DNA of 64,000 nucleotides from Paracoccus sp. S3-43 (lineage in GTDB: Bacteria > Pseudomonadota > Alphaproteobacteria > Rhodobacterales > Rhodobacteraceae). Shown piece by piece: positions 16,881 through 25,740 of the stretch. Within the stretch, counting starts at the first letter, position 1; each line of letters begins with the position of its first letter. The stretch spans positions 1,902,001 through 1,966,000 of the forward strand of contig NZ_CP119082.1 of NCBI RefSeq assembly GCF_029027965.1, in the 5' to 3' direction. The notes under the pieces are model-generated. The model ran no database searches, was not told where the DNA came from, and was given only the letters and a program-made list of their open reading frames with translations. Made by a program: the position numbers and the translations under genes.

Positions 16881-17972
16881 TCAGTCGGGGATCTCGTCGA
16901 GCGTTGCCGGCTCATGCCGCTCGACAGCGTTGAGTTCGTGGCGACGCAGCATTGATGCCGCGTAGGCGGCCCGCCGGATGCGGTTGATCGAACCCAGCGG
17001 CTGGTGCGCCTCGACGCAATGCCACGGGTTGAAGTGCAGCACGTCGTCGCCATAGACGCGCCGCGCGGGCGAAAAGGCGTCCTGCGCCTCGAAGGTCAGG
17101 CTCGCCAGCGACTGCTGGGGCGAGGACTCCTCGTCCCACTGCACGGCCGCATTCTCGATGGGCATCCTGTCGAGGTCAGTCGCAAGCTGGACGCGCAGCG
17201 TGTATTCGGCGCCCTGGTCGCGGAAGAAGTCCACCACCATGTCGCGCATGGCCGAGAAGTCCACGTCCTTGATGATCCTGCCCGTCAGCGCGCGGACATT
17301 CTTGGACGCGGGCGCGAGCGAAATCTTGCCGATGTAGTCGCCGAAACGCAGCGCGCCCTGGGTGTGATAGGTTTCGCCCAGCAGATTGGCGTTGTCGCGC
17401 GCCAGCCCCTGCAGGGTTGCGCCGGGTTCGCGGCCGAAGACTTCGACAACATCCTCGGCTCCCCGAGCGGCGGCCGCGACCATGCGCTGGAAGAAGTCTG
17501 GGGCGTTTGCATTCTTTTCCAACAAGCCCAGCATCTTCTTGTATTTCTGCACCGTCCCGAAAGCGAGAACGGGAAAGTTGACCATCAGGAAGTCCTGGTT
17601 CCGGCCCGGCTCGTCTCCGGCAAGGCGCGCGCCCGGGACGTCCAGGATCTTGATCGCAAAGCCACGGGGGGCGGGAACCTCGTCGCTGTGGATGTCTCCG
17701 GGCGCCGATGATAGGCGGGCAATTACGTCATAGGTGGCGGGCTCGGCAAAGATGCCCTGACGCAGATGCGCGGGCAGGTCGTCATGGACCCTCAGCCTGC
17801 CCTTCAGGAAGCCGTGGCTTTTTGCATGGGCGTCGCGGATCGCGTGGCGGTGGCGGTCGAATGCCGCCAGATTGGCCGCGCGCATCTGCGACACGATCTC
17901 GTCGGTCAGCCGCGCCTCGTCGGGTTGCAGGACCTCCAGATCCGGGGACCACCTGACATAATCAATTTCCAT
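16881..17972 (-). CDS. Catalase-family heme protein (y4iL-like)
   Basis: A 363-residue member of the small catalase-related group. It shows the catalase-like block SHGFLKGRLRVHDDLP, then IARLSSAPGDIHSDEVPAPRG, here in two parts, and the proximal heme-ligand pattern RRAAY near the C-terminus (R four before Tyr). FNPWHCVEAHQPLGSINR resembles the end of catalase. It is shorter than true catalases, and relatives act as peroxidases or fatty-acid hydroperoxide enzymes. I used the ATG at 17972 with GGAG seven bases upstream; a longer start at 18071 is possible. First gene of the operon. Confidence 0.82.
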   Translation of the reverse strand: MEIDYVRWSPDLEVLQPDEARLTDEIVSQMRAANLAAFDRHRHAIRDAHAKSHGFLKGRLRVHDDLPAHLRQGIFAEPATYDVIARLSSAPGDIHSDEVPAPRGFAIKILDVPGARLAGDEPGRNQDFLMVNFPVLAFGTVQKYKKMLGLLEKNANAPDFFQRMVAAAARGAEDVVEVFGREPGATLQGLARDNANLLGETYHTQGALRFGDYIGKISLAPASKNVRALTGRIIKDVDFSAMRDMVVDFFRDQGAEYTLRVQLATDLDRMPIENAAVQWDEESSPQQSLASLTFEAQDAFSPARRVYGDDVLHFNPWHCVEAHQPLGSINRIRRAAYAASMLRRHELNAVERHEPATLDEIPD

Positions 17973-18346
17973 TGCGACTCCGTTTGCGTTCCGCTGCCGA
18001 TCGGCTTGCGAGATCAAGGGCGGACCTGTCACCGTTTGGCCGCCTAACGCGACACCCATCGGAAAGTTCATATCGACGCCGCGTCACGTCCTGCCTGCTT
18101 CAAGGCCGCAGGACCTGAGTTTCCTGTTCTTGCGCTTGCCGCGAATTGCGCCCGTCCGGCCATGACCTTCCCCGGCGCGAGGCAAGGGCTGGCCGACGAC
18201 GCGACGCGCCTTCAGCAGGGGCAAGGCGCCTCTCCGGCCGCAGGGCGGCAGAGCCGGCACCTTTGCCCCGGTCCCGACGTTATGGTGGCGCGCAAGGGCG
18301 ATCTCGGCCATCCATGCGGAAGCGGCGATAAACTACAAGGATCCTC
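17973..18346. promoter_or_regulatory. Divergent intergenic region, catalase-like versus efflux operon
   Basis: A 374-base region between two divergent operons, so it must hold both promoters. I could not pick a convincing -10/-35 pair. A 75-codon minus-strand frame at 18084-18311 has no recognisable motif and is rich in Arg and Gly, as expected of GC-rich noise. The downstream HlyD gene has AAGGA eight bases before its ATG. Confidence 0.4.
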
Positions 18347-19375
18347 ATGACCTCGATCTCTTCCGACCTGCCCCCTTCGATGCCCGCCAGACGCCGGTCC
18401 CGGGTGCTGCCCTATGTTGTCCTGCTGATCCTGGCGGCCCTTGTCGCGGGGTTGGTATGGTACGCCACCCGCCCCGTCGCCATGCTGGTGCAGGGGGAGG
18501 CCGAGGCGCCACGGGTCGATGTCAGCGCCCGCGTGCCCGGGCGCGTGGTCGAACTGGGCGCCGATGTGGGCGACAGGGTCGAGCAGGGGGCGCTGCTGGT
18601 GCGGCTGGAAAACGCGCAACTGACCACAAACCTGGGCGCCGCCCAGGCCGCACTGGTGGTGGCGCAGCGCAATGAGACCGCCATCGGCGCCACCCGGCCC
18701 GAAATCATCCGCGCCCGCGAGGCCGAATTGGCCGCGGCCGAGGCCGACCTGCAACTGGCGCAGGAAGCCGCGACCCGCGATCGGGCGCTGGAACAGCGCG
18801 GCGTCCGCTCGCAGGCAGTTATCGAGCAGAGCGCCCGCAACCTTGCCGCGGCCGAACGCAAGGTCGAGGCCGCGCAGGCGCAGCTGGACCTGGCCCGTGT
18901 CGGCGCCAGCCCCGAGGAGCGCGCCGTGGCCGCGGCCCAGGTCGATCAGGCGCGCGCCGCGATTGGGCAGGCCCAGGCGAATATCGACGAACTGAACGTC
19001 ACCGCCCCGCAAGGCGGCCAGGTGACCGGCCGCATGGTTGAATTGGGCGAGAACGTGGGCGCGGGCGCGCCGCTGTTCACCATCGTCGATCTGGACCGGA
19101 CCTGGTTCACCTTCAACATCCGCGAGAACCTTCTGGGCGGTCTGAAGGTGGGCGACCGGCTGCGGGTGCAGGTGCCGGCGCTGGATGCCGAGGTTGATGC
19201 GGCCGTGACGCTGATCAACGCACAGGGCGATTTCGCCAGCTGGCGCGCGACCCGGGCGACAGGCGACTTCGACCTGCGCAGCTTCGAGGTCCGCGCCGCC
19301 CCCGCCACGCCGGTTCCGGGGCTCCGCCCCGGCATGTCCGCCCTGATCCGGCCGGCGGAGGCAGAGGGGGAATGA
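18347..19375 (+). CDS. HlyD-family membrane fusion protein
   Basis: A 342-residue periplasmic adaptor. An N-terminal membrane anchor (residues 21-43, VVLLILAALVAGLVWYA) is followed by a biotinyl-lipoyl-like beta strand (VDVSARVPGRVVELGADVGD), a long Ala/Glu/Arg coiled-coil hairpin (about 95-215), and the second lipoyl half (LNVTAPQGGQVTGRMVELG). It links an inner-membrane exporter to a TolC-type pore. The stop overlaps the first permease start by four bases (ATGA). No TolC gene is nearby. Confidence 0.9.
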   Translation: MTSISSDLPPSMPARRRSRVLPYVVLLILAALVAGLVWYATRPVAMLVQGEAEAPRVDVSARVPGRVVELGADVGDRVEQGALLVRLENAQLTTNLGAAQAALVVAQRNETAIGATRPEIIRAREAELAAAEADLQLAQEAATRDRALEQRGVRSQAVIEQSARNLAAAERKVEAAQAQLDLARVGASPEERAVAAAQVDQARAAIGQAQANIDELNVTAPQGGQVTGRMVELGENVGAGAPLFTIVDLDRTWFTFNIRENLLGGLKVGDRLRVQVPALDAEVDAAVTLINAQGDFASWRATRATGDFDLRSFEVRAAPATPVPGLRPGMSALIRPAEAEGE

Positions 19376-20559
19376 GCGGTCTCGTCACGGCGATCCGGCG
19401 CGAGTTCCGGCTGATCCGCCGCCGCCCGGCGCTGATCGGCTTGACGGTGGTGCTGCCCCTGGCGCTGTGCGTCCTGTTGGCCTTTGTCTTCCGCTCAGGG
19501 GTTGCCACCAACCTGCCAGTCGCCGTGGTCGATCTGGACCGCTCCAGCCTCTCGCGGCAGGTGGTGCGAATGCTGGACGCCACCCCTGACGTCGAGGTGT
19601 CCGCGCGGGCGGACAGCCTGCCCGAGGCGCGCTCGCTGATCCTGTCGGGCCGGGCGCGCGGCGCGCTGCTGCTGCCCGCGGGCTTCGAGCGCGACGCGCT
19701 GCGCGGCGCCCGGCCCGAGGCGGTGATCTTCTACGACAACCAGCACATGAGCGCCGGGTCCGTCGTCGCCCGCGGCGCCCGCAATGCCGTCACCGCCGCT
19801 TCGGGAGGCCTCAGCGTCAGCCTGCGCGAAGCTCAGGGGGCCGGTTCGTTGCAGGCCACGGCGGCGGCCCAGCCCATGCTGCTGCAGACGCATGCCCTGT
19901 TCAACCCCGCCCTCGACTATGTCGACTTCCTGCTGGCGGCGCTGATGCCGGCGGTGATCCAGCTGATGGCCGCCGCCGCGACCACCTATGCGGTATCGCT
20001 GGATTTCGGCCCGGGCCGCCACGCCCGCGTCCTGCCACGGCTGGCAGGCGGGTTATTGCCCGCAATGCTGGGCAAGCTGCTGCCATATACCTTCCTGTTC
20101 ATGCTGATCCTCGGCATCTCTGACGTCGGGCTTTACGGGTGGCTCGGGGTGCCGCTTCGCGGCTCGCTGCTGCTGATGGGGGTGGGGGCGGCGCTGTTCA
20201 TCATCGCCTGCCAGCTGATCGGGGCGCTTTGCTTCCTTCTGACGCGCGATTTCGCCCGCGCGATCAGCTTCGTGGGCGTGATCCTGGCGCCAGCGCTGGG
20301 TTACATGGGCATCGGCTTCCCGCGCGAGGCGATGCCGCCCCTGGCGCAGGCGTGGTCCGCGCTGATCCCCGGCACTTGGTATATCCAGTTGCGCATCGAC
20401 CAGTCGCTGCGCGCGACCCCCATGGATCTGTCCGTCTGGCCTGTCCTTTACCTTCTGGCGATTGCCGTCGCACTGGGATTGATCGTGCTGCTGCGCCTTG
20501 ACCGGATGCGATCAGCGCTTGCTCCCGCCACGGCGCGCACGGCGAGGAGGACGGCATGA
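19372..20559 (+). CDS. ABC-2 type transporter permease
   Basis: A 395-residue permease of the YhhJ/ABC2_membrane_3 group. One N-terminal transmembrane helix (LTVVLPLALCVLLAFVF), a large periplasmic domain starting LPVAVVDLDRSSLSRQVVR, then about five C-terminal helices from residue 180 (VDFLLAALMPAVIQLMAAAA). It overlaps both neighbours by four bases. The HlyD plus two YhhJ-like permeases layout is a drug or metabolite exporter of the YhiI-RbbA-YhhJ kind, but no ATPase gene is present. Confidence 0.88.
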   Translation: MSGLVTAIRREFRLIRRRPALIGLTVVLPLALCVLLAFVFRSGVATNLPVAVVDLDRSSLSRQVVRMLDATPDVEVSARADSLPEARSLILSGRARGALLLPAGFERDALRGARPEAVIFYDNQHMSAGSVVARGARNAVTAASGGLSVSLREAQGAGSLQATAAAQPMLLQTHALFNPALDYVDFLLAALMPAVIQLMAAAATTYAVSLDFGPGRHARVLPRLAGGLLPAMLGKLLPYTFLFMLILGISDVGLYGWLGVPLRGSLLLMGVGAALFIIACQLIGALCFLLTRDFARAISFVGVILAPALGYMGIGFPREAMPPLAQAWSALIPGTWYIQLRIDQSLRATPMDLSVWPVLYLLAIAVALGLIVLLRLDRMRSALAPATARTARRTA

Positions 20560-21728
20560 AGGCGATCCTGCGCGCGCTGCGGGCCGAGCTTGCGGCGATT
20601 TTCGGCGATCCGCAGATCCTGTCGGTGATGGTGGTGTCGCTGGCGATCTATGCGCTGATCTATCCCTATCCCTACCGGCCAGAACTGCTGCGCGAGGTGC
20701 CTGTGGCGGTGGTCGATCTGGATAACTCGGCCGGTTCGCGCCAGCTTGCGCGCGACATCGACGCCAGCGAAGCGGTGGCCGTCGTCGCCCGCCCGCCGAC
20801 CATGGCAGAGGCCGAGCGGCTGGTCCACGAACGCCGCGCCTATGGCATCCTGCTGGTGCCGCAAGGCTTCGAGCGCGAGTTGCTGCGCGGCCGGCAAAGC
20901 CCCATCGCCATCTATGCCGACGCGAGCTACTTCCTGATGTATCAGAAAACGCTGACCGGCATCGCCGGACCTGCCCGCACCACCGGCGTGCAGGTGCAGG
21001 TCGCGCGCCAACTGGCCACCGGCACCAGCCGCACCGAGGCCCTGTCGGGCGCCAGCCCCATCGCACTGGTTGAAGTGCCGCTGTTCAACCCGGCCGGCGG
21101 CTATGCCACCTACATCCTGCCCGCGGCCTTCGTGCTGATCCTGCAGCAGACAATGATGATGGGCCTTGGCCTTGTCGCCACGCGCCGTGCGCCCTCGGCC
21201 GATCCGCTGCCGTGGCGGATGCTGGGCCGGGCCGGGGCGTGGCTGGGCCTCTATGCGCTGCTGCTGCCGGTGTATCTGGTCGTGCTGCCTTGGGCCTATG
21301 GCCTGCCCTGGCTGGGCCATCTGCCGGCGCTGGCGATGCTGGGGGTGCCTTTCGTGCTGGCGGTCGGGTTCCTCGCGCAGGCCGTGGCGGCCGTGCTGCG
21401 CCGTGCCGAGATGGTGCAGATGGTGCTTCTGTCCTTGGGGATGCCGCTGTTCTTCCTGTCAGGCTTCTCCTGGCCCATCGAGTCGCTGCCGCCCCTGTTG
21501 CGAGCCGCCGCCCAAGCCATTCCCAGCACCGCGATGATCGAGGGCTATGTCCGCAGCGCCCAGATGGGGGCCGGACTGGCCGAACTGGCGCCCCTCATCC
21601 GCCAGCTCTGGCTTCTCGCGTTTGCCTATGCCGGAATCACCCTTCTGTTGCGCTTGGGCGCAAGCGGCTCGCGGCTTTCCGCAGCCCGGCCGGAAGTTCG
21701 GTCGCGGGAGGCGGGCGACGCCTTGTGA
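20556..21728 (+). CDS. ABC-2 type transporter permease, second subunit
   Basis: A 390-residue paralogue of the preceding permease. N-terminal helix (ILSVMVVSLAIYALIYPYPY), periplasmic part with VAVVDLDNSAGSRQLARDI, and C-terminal membrane helices (ILPAAFVLILQQTMMMGLG, then LSLGMPLFFLSGFSWPIESL). The shared VAVVDLDxS motif shows common ancestry. Together the two permeases would form a heterodimeric channel. The operon ends here and the next 110 bases carry no gene; no Walker-motif ATPase follows. Confidence 0.88.
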   Translation: MKAILRALRAELAAIFGDPQILSVMVVSLAIYALIYPYPYRPELLREVPVAVVDLDNSAGSRQLARDIDASEAVAVVARPPTMAEAERLVHERRAYGILLVPQGFERELLRGRQSPIAIYADASYFLMYQKTLTGIAGPARTTGVQVQVARQLATGTSRTEALSGASPIALVEVPLFNPAGGYATYILPAAFVLILQQTMMMGLGLVATRRAPSADPLPWRMLGRAGAWLGLYALLLPVYLVVLPWAYGLPWLGHLPALAMLGVPFVLAVGFLAQAVAAVLRRAEMVQMVLLSLGMPLFFLSGFSWPIESLPPLLRAAAQAIPSTAMIEGYVRSAQMGAGLAELAPLIRQLWLLAFAYAGITLLLRLGASGSRLSAARPEVRSREAGDAL

Positions 21729-21842
21729 GGGCGTGCATGGAGGCAGGCGTCAAGGGTTGGGGCACGGCCGATCCGGGCGCGGCCATGATCTCGGGACCAG
21801 CCGACGCCCAGGCCATCAGGCCTGAATGAACGCGCAGTCGCA

Positions 21843-21992
21843 CTACTTCTTCAGCATCGCGTAGCGGCGCGCGACCTGAGCAACGGACGCGCCCGGAGCC
21901 GTCCTCTGAAAACAGATCGACCGCTTCTCCTCGTCCGTCCAGAGCCGCTTCGTCCGACGCGCCACCGCCGCCCCATAGTGTCCACCATCCAT
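21843..21992 (-). pseudogene. IS66-family TnpA N-terminal fragment
   Basis: A 49-codon minus-strand frame reads RRTKRLWTDEEKRSICFQ, then SVAQVARRYAML, the N-terminal helix-turn-helix of IS66 accessory protein TnpA/OrfA. Only the start is present; the rest of the IS66 is missing. A perfect 11-bp inverted repeat overlaps its start region. Confidence 0.6.
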
Positions 21993-22004
21993 AGTGGACA
22001 CTAT
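21975..22004. repeat. Perfect 11-bp inverted repeat
   Basis: ATAGTGTCCAC (21975-21985) is mirrored by GTGGACACTAT (21994-22004) with an 8-base loop. It lies across the start codon of the IS66 fragment, so it may be the translational or transcriptional control element of that IS. About 340 bases follow to the IS110 start (22005-22341) with no recognisable gene; the last part is probably the IS110 left end. Confidence 0.6.
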
Positions 22005-22341
22005 CGATCACTCTCTTACCGTGGCAGAGCAGTCACGCCGGACGGATACCACCCAGCGCCACTGTTCAAGAGCTCTCGGGCTGACCTCAAGGCCGGCTGG
22101 GAGTTTGGTCTGATTGAGCTAGGCGCCTCGCATCGTGGTCGCGTTTTGCGCGGCCGCTCGGTCGGTTCGAATCGAAGGCGTCCCGGAAAATTGTTGCTTT
22201 GATGCAGTGCGTTATGCGCTTCCGGCGAAGGCTCAGGCTTTAGCGAAAGAATGGAGATGGGGTGGATGCCGCTCTCCCCAGACGGCATCGCAATGTGCCA
22301 AGCTTGCGGTGTTGTATCACAAGCTGAAGGAGAGGGCATCC

Positions 22342-23373
22342 ATGGGAGAGGTTACCATCATCGGCATCGATCTCGCAAAGAACGTGTTCCAGGTGCACGG
22401 TGCCGCGGCGGACGGGTCCGTCGTGTTCCGCAAGAAGCTGACGCGACCACAGTTTGCCCGGTTCATGGCGGAGCAGCCGCCGTGCCTCGTGGTGATGGAG
22501 GCCTGCGCCAGTGCGCATCATTGGGCGCGGGAAATGTCCCGCCACGGGCATAAGGTCCGGCTGATTGCGCCGCACTACGTCAAGCCGTTCATCAAGCGCC
22601 AGAAGAATGACGCCGCCGATGCGGAAGCGATCGTCGAGGCGGCGCTGCGACCAACCATGCGGTTTGTGGAACCCAAGACCCAAGAACAGCAAGCCCGAGC
22701 GGTTGCGTTCCGGACGCGCGAACAGCTCGTGAAGCAACGCACCGAAGCCGTGAATGCGCTGAGATCGCACCTCTACGAGTTCGGTCATGTCGCCCCCGTG
22801 GGGATCGGCTATTTGCCGCGCCTGGAACGGGTCATCGCAGATCCTGACGCCGACATTCCCGATCTGGCGCGCGAGATCTGCCAGATGCTCCTCGACCAGA
22901 TCAACCAGCTGACCGGCCGGATCGATGCGCTGAAAGCCAGGATCGCGGCCTTGTCGAACGAAGCGGAAATGCCGCGCCAGCTGCAGACGATGCCGGGTGT
23001 AGGCCCGATCACTGCACTGGCCGTCGAAACATTTGCCCCTCCCATGGAGCAGTTCAAACGAGGGCGCGACTTTGCGGCTTGGCTGGGGCTAGTCCCGCGA
23101 CAGGCGTCGACCGGCGGCAAGCAGCGGCTCGGGAAAACCTCGAAGATGGGCCAGCGCGACATCCGGCGACTGCTCGTCACCGGTGCGATGGCCGTGATCC
23201 GCTGGGCCCTGCGCAGGGGCGCGCCCTACAATTCCTGGCTGGCACGCCTGCTCGAACGCAAGCCGCCGATGGTCGCTGCCTTTGCGCTGGCCAACAAGAT
23301 GGCGCGCGGCATCTGGGCGATGCTCACGCGCGGTGAGGGCTATCGCGATCCGGTGATCGCCAGCGCTGCTTGA
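22342..23373 (+). CDS. IS110-family transposase
   Basis: A 343-residue DEDD-type transposase. The N-terminal RuvC-like domain begins IIGIDLAKNVFQVHG (first Asp) and includes VVMEACASAHHWARE and KNDAADAEAIVEAA (Glu and Asp residues). The C-terminal Transposase_20 domain shows LQTMPGVGPITALAVE and the essential Ser region FAAWLGLVPRQASTGGKQR. It appears intact. I used the ATG at 22342, after AAGGAGAGG. IS110 elements lack long terminal repeats, so exact ends were not set. Confidence 0.9.
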   Translation: MGEVTIIGIDLAKNVFQVHGAAADGSVVFRKKLTRPQFARFMAEQPPCLVVMEACASAHHWAREMSRHGHKVRLIAPHYVKPFIKRQKNDAADAEAIVEAALRPTMRFVEPKTQEQQARAVAFRTREQLVKQRTEAVNALRSHLYEFGHVAPVGIGYLPRLERVIADPDADIPDLAREICQMLLDQINQLTGRIDALKARIAALSNEAEMPRQLQTMPGVGPITALAVETFAPPMEQFKRGRDFAAWLGLVPRQASTGGKQRLGKTSKMGQRDIRRLLVTGAMAVIRWALRRGAPYNSWLARLLERKPPMVAAFALANKMARGIWAMLTRGEGYRDPVIASAA

Positions 23374-23972
23374 TCCGGCAGCAAACCGCGAAACCGGACC
23401 GCAGAGTTGTGAGGAAGGCATGAACTGCATGGGCAAATGATCGACATGATCCGGGTTGGGCAAACCAGAAACCTTCTCAGAGCTTCGAGCTCGCTGTTGG
23501 AGATTTGGCCCCAGTCCGCGCATCACCATCTCGGCCAGCGGCATCTATCGGGCCGCGTGAACAGGCCTGACAAGAGTCCGCACTCGATCACATGTCTAAG
23601 GTTCAGAAATTCCTTGCAAATGAGGGCGGCATCCACAAGAGAAGGTTCGACGGCAGACCCATCCCCTCCGCCACTTGCCCTCGCAAAAGCGTTCTCCCGA
23701 TCCGGCTGCGGCCGGATTTTTCCGTTGTTTTCGAGGGTTATGCGAGAGGGGCTGAGCACTGGCCCCGGCGCCAGACGGGCTGGAAGCGTTCTCTCCGGGC
23801 CGATATTCTCCGGACCTGTTGCCTGCGCGGTTCTGGTGAATTTCTGCAAGGCACTGAGAAGATTGCGTTTTTCGTATGCCCGCTGAACACTTCGATTTCA
23901 GGGGCATGCTTCCGACATGGAACAGAAATCGGACTACGGGTACCTACCGCCGTCTGAGCGAAAGCCCACAAA
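23374..23972. other. No recognisable gene
   Basis: About 600 bases between the IS110 transposase and vsr. Frames of 80-150 codons exist on both strands, but none shows family motifs, clear ribosome binding sites or consistent codon bias. The first part is probably the right end of the IS110 element. The remainder looks like decayed DNA downstream of vsr. Confidence 0.45.
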
Positions 23973-24386
23973 TCACGGAGCTTCACTAACGAACGCCTTT
24001 AGCCTGTCGAGCAGATCCAAGTCCTTTGTCTCGCATTCCCAAATGACCAGTATCTCCCATCCCGCCGCCGTTAGCTGGCGATGATGAAGCGAGTCTCTTG
24101 CCTGGTTTGCCGAAATCTTCGGCAGCCAGTACTCTTGACGCGAAAGAGGGCGCCTGCTTCCCTCCCGGCAATCATGTCCATGCCAGAAACACCCGTGCAC
24201 GAAGATGGCCTTTTTCCGGCCCACGAACGCAATGTCGGGCCGACCGGGCAGATCTCGTCTATGTAGGCGGTAGCCTGTCAGACCGGCCGCACGCAGGGTC
24301 TTGCGAACGGTCAACTCGGGCTTTGTGTGCTTCGATCGGATGGCACGCATGTTTGCGCTGCGACGTGTCGACGTAATTCTATCCAT
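23973..24386 (-). CDS. vsr: Very short patch repair endonuclease Vsr
   Basis: A 137-residue Vsr endonuclease, nicking 5' of the mismatched T in T:G mismatches made by deamination of 5-methylcytosine. It begins with the typical RRSANMRAIRSKHTKPELTVR, split here after RSKHTKPEL; then comes PGRPDIAFVGRKKAIFVHGC with the catalytic Asp and the Zn-site residues of FVHGCFWHGHDC, and finally EILVIWECETKD. Normally vsr partners a C5 cytosine methyltransferase. Here only a 48-codon fragment lies upstream before an IS3 element, so the partner seems lost. Confidence 0.93.
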   Translation of the reverse strand: MDRITSTRRSANMRAIRSKHTKPELTVRKTLRAAGLTGYRLHRRDLPGRPDIAFVGRKKAIFVHGCFWHGHDCREGSRRPLSRQEYWLPKISANQARDSLHHRQLTAAGWEILVIWECETKDLDLLDRLKAFVSEAP

Positions 24387-24404
24387 CGACAGCCAGCCGT
24401 TCGC

Positions 24405-24550
24405 CTATTGCCCTGAGAGATTGCGAAGCCACTGGTCCAAGCCGATGAGGCGCCCACTTTCCATGTTCTTGATCACCCGTCGTTGAGTGCCTGTCATGCG
24501 CCTGCTGTTCGCTTGTCCTTCCCCGTAGGCAGCGCGAACTGCTTCAGGGC
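24405..24550 (-). pseudogene. 3' fragment of a gene cut by the IS3 element
   Basis: An open frame enters from the IS boundary at 24550 and ends at 24405, 18 bases before vsr. It reads EAVRAAYGEGQANSRR, then MTGTQRRVIKNMESGRLIGL and DQWLRNLSGQ. I do not recognise the family. From its place before vsr it could be the end of a restriction-modification gene, but no C5-methyltransferase motif X is visible. Its 5' part is not found on the other side of the IS. Confidence 0.5.
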
Positions 24551-24589
24551 TGAGCTACTCCCCGATCCTTGGACAGCTTTCCGGCTGAT

Positions 24590-25444
24590 TTAAGCTACTG
24601 CCTGTGCCTGCTGATCGGTTTCGCTGCTGTTGAAGTAGACCACGGCGGGCGGCTGCCCGCCATGGGCAGTGTGGGGTCGTCGATGGTTGTAGAAGTTGAT
24701 CCAGTGCCCAATACCAACCTTGGCCTGCGATCCCGTTTCCCAGGCGTGCAGGTAGACGCATTCATACTTCAGGGATCGCCACAGACGCTCGATGAAGACG
24801 TTGTCGATGCAGCGCCCCTTGCCGTCCATCGAGATCCGAGTGCCAATGCGCTTCAGCCGATCAGTCCAGGCGAAGGACGTGAACTGTGAGCCCTGATCCG
24901 TGTTCATGATCCCGGGCGCGCCGAAGCGATGGATGGCCTCGTTCAGCGCCTCGACGCAGAAGTCGGCCTCCAGCGTGTTCGATATCCGCCAGGCCAGCAC
25001 CTTGCGGGTGAACCAGTCCATGATCGCCACCAGATACAGAAAGCCCCGCCGCATCGGCAAATAGGTGATATCTGCGCACCAGACCTGACCGGGCCGATCC
25101 ACCCGCAGCCCGCCCAACAGATAGGGATAGGTCTTGTGGCCTTTTCTCGGCTTGCTGGTGTTGGGCCTCTGGTAGATCGGCATCAGGCGCATGAGCCGCA
25201 TCAGCCGCCGGATGCGTTTCTGGTTCACACCATGCCCCTCGTTCTGCAGGTGCCACGTCATCTGCCGCACGCCGTAGAAGGGTGTATCCAGGAACTGCTT
25301 GTCGATCAACAGCATGAGGTCGAGGTTCATCGCCGTCTCGCCCTGCGGCGCGTAATAGAACGACGACCGCGAGATCGATAGCAGGCGGCACTGCGCCCCG
25401 ACCGACAGGCTTGGGTGGTTCTTCTCAACCATTCCGCGCCTCAC
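24590..25444 (-). CDS. IS3-family transposase OrfB (integrase core)
   Basis: A 284-residue rve-type DDE transposase subunit. The HTH_21 region (LMLLIDKQFLDTPFYGVRQM) precedes the catalytic core with Asp in VWCADITYLPM, Asp in IMNTDQGSQFTSF and Glu in FIERLWRSLKYE. Overlaps OrfA by four bases, and a -1 frameshift normally yields OrfAB. Intact. The same protein is encoded at 50916-51770. Confidence 0.93.
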   Translation of the reverse strand: MRRGMVEKNHPSLSVGAQCRLLSISRSSFYYAPQGETAMNLDLMLLIDKQFLDTPFYGVRQMTWHLQNEGHGVNQKRIRRLMRLMRLMPIYQRPNTSKPRKGHKTYPYLLGGLRVDRPGQVWCADITYLPMRRGFLYLVAIMDWFTRKVLAWRISNTLEADFCVEALNEAIHRFGAPGIMNTDQGSQFTSFAWTDRLKRIGTRISMDGKGRCIDNVFIERLWRSLKYECVYLHAWETGSQAKVGIGHWINFYNHRRPHTAHGGQPPAVVYFNSSETDQQAQAVA

Positions 25445-25740
25445 TTGCCGATCCAGGGCTTGAGCTTTCGTGACAAAAAATCGTTGGCGACGGCCAGCTC
25501 TCCGATCTTGGCGTGCAGGTCACGGACAGTTTCTTCGGCAACCTCGGCCGCTGCCGCAGCCTTGCCGCCCCGCTCGAAGATCCCTGCGGCACCCTCCAGA
25601 AGCGACCGTTTCCATTGATGGATCATCGTCGGATGCACGCCATATTCGGCGGCCAGCTCTGACACTGTGCGCTCCCCCTTCACGGCTTCCAGCGCCACAC
25701 GCGCCTTGAACGCCGCATCGTGGTTCCTGCGTCTCGACAT
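25441..25740 (-). CDS. IS3-family transposase OrfA
   Basis: A 99-residue helix-turn-helix subunit (Transposase_8). It shows HDAAFKARVALEAVKGERTV, the HTH LAAEYGVHPTMIHQWKRSL, then a leucine-zipper-like tail (AEVAEETVRDLHAKIGELAV). It begins 80 bases inside the element's end with GGAGAA before the ATG. The same protein is encoded at 50620-50919. Confidence 0.93.
   Translation of the reverse strand: MSRRRNHDAAFKARVALEAVKGERTVSELAAEYGVHPTMIHQWKRSLLEGAAGIFERGGKAAAAAEVAEETVRDLHAKIGELAVANDFLSRKLKPWIGK

Noticed and set aside
18084..18311. Possible small gene between the catalase-like and efflux operons
   Set aside because: Arg/Gly-rich, no ribosome binding site and no family pattern; more likely promoter region.
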